Assembly (NCBI RefSeq): GCF_040560245.1
Contig: NZ_JAKMWP010000001.1
Source of the DNA: Morganella sibonii
GTDB taxonomy: Bacteria; Pseudomonadota; Gammaproteobacteria; Enterobacterales; Enterobacteriaceae
DNA length: 64,000 nucleotides
Reading direction: 5' to 3' (one strand)
The translations under genes and the position numbers were made by a program. Shown here in pieces: positions 61,520 through 64,000 of the stretch. Positions within the stretch are counted from its first letter, which is position 1. Each line of letters begins with the position of its first letter. Under the pieces are notes generated by a model. The model saw only the letters and a program-made list of their open reading frames with translations, was not told where the DNA came from and searched no databases.

Positions 61520-61876
61520 TTACAGTGTGAATACACCAATCACGGCCATTACACTGAGGATCGTTGCCAGACCGTAAAAGACCCAGCGTCCCGCAGGCAC
61601 ATGGATTTTCAGGTCATGCATACAGTGGTGAAGACGGTGCAGCGCACACCACAGCGGCAGGATAATCATCAGCAGCAGAAAAACCTTCCCGATAAACCCC
61701 TGACAGAAAGCCAGGATGCGGTCATAACTGAGCATATCCGGCGCGAGGCCGAACGGCAGCAGAAAGGCCAGCAGTACAATAACTGCCGGTGAAACGATGG
61801 CACTCCACATGCCGCCTGCGCCAAACATTCCCCAGAAAACCGGTTCCTGTGAACGTTTCGGATTCGGATTAATCAT
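61520..61876 (-). CDS. frdD: Fumarate reductase membrane anchor FrdD
   Basis: A 118-residue membrane anchor with three helices and the quinol-site region ALHRLHHCMHDLKIH, as in E. coli FrdD (119 residues). Start at ATG 61876 (MINPNPKRS); the 7 extra upstream codons overlap the ribosome binding site. Last gene of frdABCD, 14 bases after frdC. Confidence 0.96.
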   Translation of the reverse strand: MINPNPKRSQEPVFWGMFGAGGMWSAIVSPAVIVLLAFLLPFGLAPDMLSYDRILAFCQGFIGKVFLLLMIILPLWCALHRLHHCMHDLKIHVPAGRWVFYGLATILSVMAVIGVFTL

Positions 61877-61890
61877 ATCAGTTCCCTTCC

Positions 61891-62286
61891 TTACCACAGT
61901 AATGCAACGGCCAGAATGACGGCGTTAACGATGAGGGTCACAATCCAGAGCAGACGGACAATCGGCTCCGGTCCCATTTTTTCGTCTTTGATAACGATAT
62001 TGACGGCTTTCGGTGCCAGCTGAAACCAGGTCACGGTATGCAGCAGGGTGCCGGCCAGCGTCAGGATATTGATCAGCACCACCACCGGGTTTTGCAGTAA
62101 GTGGACATAACCGGCCCAGTCTGCGGGACCGCCCTTGAGGCAGTAAACGCCGTACATCACCAGCAGGCTGAACCAGAGCTGGACCACTGCGGTGCCTTCC
62201 CGCAGCATATAAAAACGGTAAAAACCGAGTTTATTCCACCATGTCGGTGTCATTTCACGCACATAAGGCTTACGTTTGGTCGTCAT
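61891..62286 (-). CDS. frdC: Fumarate reductase membrane anchor FrdC
   Basis: A 131-residue anchor, E. coli length, with three helices. TTKRKPYVREMTPTWW start and the TVTWFQLAPKA quinol region are canonical. Binds menaquinol with FrdD and holds FrdAB at the membrane. Confidence 0.97.
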   Translation of the reverse strand: MTTKRKPYVREMTPTWWNKLGFYRFYMLREGTAVVQLWFSLLVMYGVYCLKGGPADWAGYVHLLQNPVVVLINILTLAGTLLHTVTWFQLAPKAVNIVIKDEKMGPEPIVRLLWIVTLIVNAVILAVALLW

Positions 62287-62297
62287 TTCTCTTTTCC

Positions 62298-63032
62298 TTA
62301 TTGTGGTTTCAGACGGGCAATAATGTAATCTTCCGCACTGGCGGCTTTACCCTGCTGAATCGCAGCTGCCGGGTCCACATGTTTCGGACAGACTTCCGAG
62401 CAGTAACCCACGAAGGTACAGGTCCATACGCCGTTATCGCCGTTGATTTGTTTCATCCGCTCTTTTTTGCCGTGATCGCGGCTGTCGGTGTTATAGCGCT
62501 GCGCCAGTGTCAGCACACCCGGGCCGAGGAATTCCGGATTCAGACCGAACTGCGGACAGGCTGCGTAGCACAGACCGCAGTTGATGCAGCCGGAAAACTG
62601 ATGGTACTTCGCCATCTGTCCCGGAGTCTGATTATTCGGGCCTTCGGACGGTTTGCGGTCATTGCCGATAATGTAAGGCTTAATGGCTTCCAGGCTCTCG
62701 ATAAAATGCGTCATATCCACAACCAGGTCACGCTCGATCGGGAAGTTGCCGAGTGCCTCAATCTGCATACCCTGCGGGTATTCGCGCAGGAAGGTTTTGC
62801 AGGCGAGTTTCGGCACCTTATTGACCATCATGCCGCAGGAGCCGCAGATAGCCATCCGGCATGACCAGCGGTAGGAGAGATCCGGCGCCAGGTTGTCTTT
62901 GATATAGCCCAGCGCATCCAGCAGTGACGTCTGCTCATCGTAAGGCACCTGATACGTGACAGCATGCGGCTCGTTATCCGTTTCCGGGTTATAGCGCATC
63001 ACTGACATTTTCAGCATTTTCATCTCAGCCAT
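62298..63032 (-). CDS. frdB: Fumarate reductase iron-sulfur subunit FrdB
   Basis: A 244-residue subunit with [2Fe-2S] ligands SCRMAICGSCG plus LAC, and [4Fe-4S]/[3Fe-4S] ligands in CINCGLCYAACP, GVWTCTFVGYC and CP. Transfers electrons from menaquinol to FrdA. Start at ATG 63032 (MAEMKMLKM), overlapping frdA by 8 bases; earlier codons are spurious. Confidence 0.97.
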   Translation of the reverse strand: MAEMKMLKMSVMRYNPETDNEPHAVTYQVPYDEQTSLLDALGYIKDNLAPDLSYRWSCRMAICGSCGMMVNKVPKLACKTFLREYPQGMQIEALGNFPIERDLVVDMTHFIESLEAIKPYIIGNDRKPSEGPNNQTPGQMAKYHQFSGCINCGLCYAACPQFGLNPEFLGPGVLTLAQRYNTDSRDHGKKERMKQINGDNGVWTCTFVGYCSEVCPKHVDPAAAIQQGKAASAEDYIIARLKPQ

Positions 63033-64000
63033 TGACGTTTTCCTTCTCTTTTGCCGCCTGTTCAGCCGCCGCCGCTTCACCACCGTAGACACGTTTTGCC
63101 GGGGCGGATTTGGTTATCTTCACATCACTGTATTCCAGATGCGGCGAGCCGTCCGGATTGTGGAAAGCAAGGGTGTGTTTCAGGAAATTGACATCGTCGC
63201 GTTCGGTGCAGCCTTCATCCAGACGCTGATGTGCACCGCGTGATTCTTTACGGTTAAAGGCGGAGTGCGCCATACATTCCGCGACATCCAGACCAAAGCC
63301 CAGCTCAATGGTGTAGAGCAGGTCGGTATTGAAGACAGATGAGCGATCCGTGATTTCAACGCGTTTGAAACGTTCTTTCAGTTCGGCCAGTTTATCGATG
63401 GTTTTCTGCATCAGTTCCGGTGTGCGGTAAATCCCGCAGCCTTCTTCCATTGCCTCACCCATTTCGTCGCGCAGTTTGGCCCAGTTTTCTGTGCCTTTCT
63501 GGTTCATCAGCGCTTTCAGGTTGTTTTCGATATCCGCGGTACGGGCATCGATAGCATTGCTGTTGGCCGCGTGTGTTTCCTGCGCGTGCTTCGCTGCTTC
63601 TTCCCCGGCCAGACGACCGAAGACCACCAGTTCCGCCAGTGAGTTGGAGCCGAGGCGGTTCGCACCGTGCAGACCGACGGAGGAGCACTCACCGACAGCA
63701 AACAGGCCTTTGATACGGGTTTCACAGCGCTGGTCGGTTTCAATCCCGCCCATGGTGTAGTGCGCGGTCGGACGAACCGGGATCGGCTCTTTGACCGGAT
63801 CCACGCCGACATAGGCTTTTGCCAGTTCGCAGATAAACGGCAGGCGTTCCAGCAGTTTTTTCTCGCCCAGATGACGCAGATCCAGATAGACCACATCACC
63901 GCGGCTGGTTTTGATGGTCCGGCCTTTGCGCCACTCGTGCCAGAAAGCCTGGGACACTTTATCGCGCGGGCCGAGTTCCATGTATTTGTTTTCCGGATGA
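63025..64000 (-). CDS. frdA: Fumarate reductase flavoprotein FrdA, C-terminal half
   Basis: About 325 residues of FrdA are seen; the start lies beyond base 64000. It includes PTAHYTMGGIETD, FAVGECSSVGLHGANRLGSNSLAELVVFGRLAG (FAD and active-site loops) and the C-terminal HQRLDEGCTERDD. Catalyses fumarate to succinate, the last step of anaerobic respiration fed by aspA and dcuA. First gene of frdABCD and the usual divergent neighbour of epmA. Confidence 0.96.
   Translation of the reverse strand, partial: HPENKYMELGPRDKVSQAFWHEWRKGRTIKTSRGDVVYLDLRHLGEKKLLERLPFICELAKAYVGVDPVKEPIPVRPTAHYTMGGIETDQRCETRIKGLFAVGECSSVGLHGANRLGSNSLAELVVFGRLAGEEAAKHAQETHAANSNAIDARTADIENNLKALMNQKGTENWAKLRDEMGEAMEEGCGIYRTPELMQKTIDKLAELKERFKRVEITDRSSVFNTDLLYTIELGFGLDVAECMAHSAFNRKESRGAHQRLDEGCTERDDVNFLKHTLAFHNPDGSPHLEYSDVKITKSAPAKRVYGGEAAAAEQAAKEKENVNG

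Noticed and set aside
1..64000. CRISPR array
   Set aside because: No series of regularly spaced 24-40-bp direct repeats with unique spacers was seen; the tandem runs at 4918 and 56360 have no spacers.
1..64000. Ribosomal RNA operon
   Set aside because: No 16S, 23S or 5S-like sequence was noticed; the only RNA gene recognised is tRNA-Phe.

Overview
The window looks like chromosome of Morganella morganii or a very close relative (Enterobacterales, Morganellaceae). The evidence is a base composition near 50% GC, E. coli-like core blocks (yjdC-dcuA-aspA-fxsA-groES-groEL, yjeI, epmB/efp, frdABCD), a full hyf-type formate hydrogenlyase locus, and accessory genes typical of this family. The species call is inferred from composition and gene content only.

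Layout. 1-2200 is the end of a prophage tail module (baseplate J C-terminus, DUF2612, tail fibre). 2391-3083 is an aspartate/glutamate racemase gene broken by a nonsense codon. 3300-7750 holds small envelope proteins (a DUF1287 operon, osmB, lipoproteins) and a Rob-like AraC regulator. 7800-17580 is a mosaic accessory region: a glycosyltransferase stump, an IS3-family element at a rearrangement junction, Rhs C-terminal toxin/immunity remnants, two tyrosine recombinases, an ardC gene broken by a 124-bp MITE-like insert, a TraI_2 protein and a structured leader. It ends at the 3' end of tRNA-Phe. Core genes start there: yjdC, dcuA, aspA, fxsA, groES, groEL. Next come a MurR/RpiR-PTS-lyase operon of unknown substrate, yjeI, a methyltransferase, epmB/efp and eptB.

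From 33.8 to 59.8 kb there is a formate hydrogenlyase superlocus: hyfABCDEFGHIJ-hycI, fdhF (selenocysteine TGA, codon 140), a short FhlA/HyfR-type activator, and hydN-hypA-hypC. All three operons carry a textbook sigma-54 -24/-12 promoter. All have related activator sites, and an 18-bp site is identical (in opposite orientation) upstream of fdhF and hydN. Together they should oxidise formate and evolve H2 under one regulator.

The superlocus is interrupted by cargo. One block is an orphan hcp module with a permuted papain-like candidate effector and a membrane candidate immunity protein, flanked by a 23-bp direct repeat derived from the hycI terminator. A lipoprotein gene and cstA-ybdD follow. 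Next is a candidate type III secretion effector locus: a CesT-like chaperone followed by a protein with many EPIYA-like tyrosine motifs, and a divergent low-GC gene. eamA closes the interval.

The window ends with a solitary GH32 gene whose RDP-motif aspartate is replaced by Asn, then frdD, frdC, frdB and a partial frdA. Fumarate metabolism recurs: aspA makes fumarate, dcuA exchanges it, frd reduces it, and the unknown PTS-linked lyase belongs to the fumarate-releasing superfamily.
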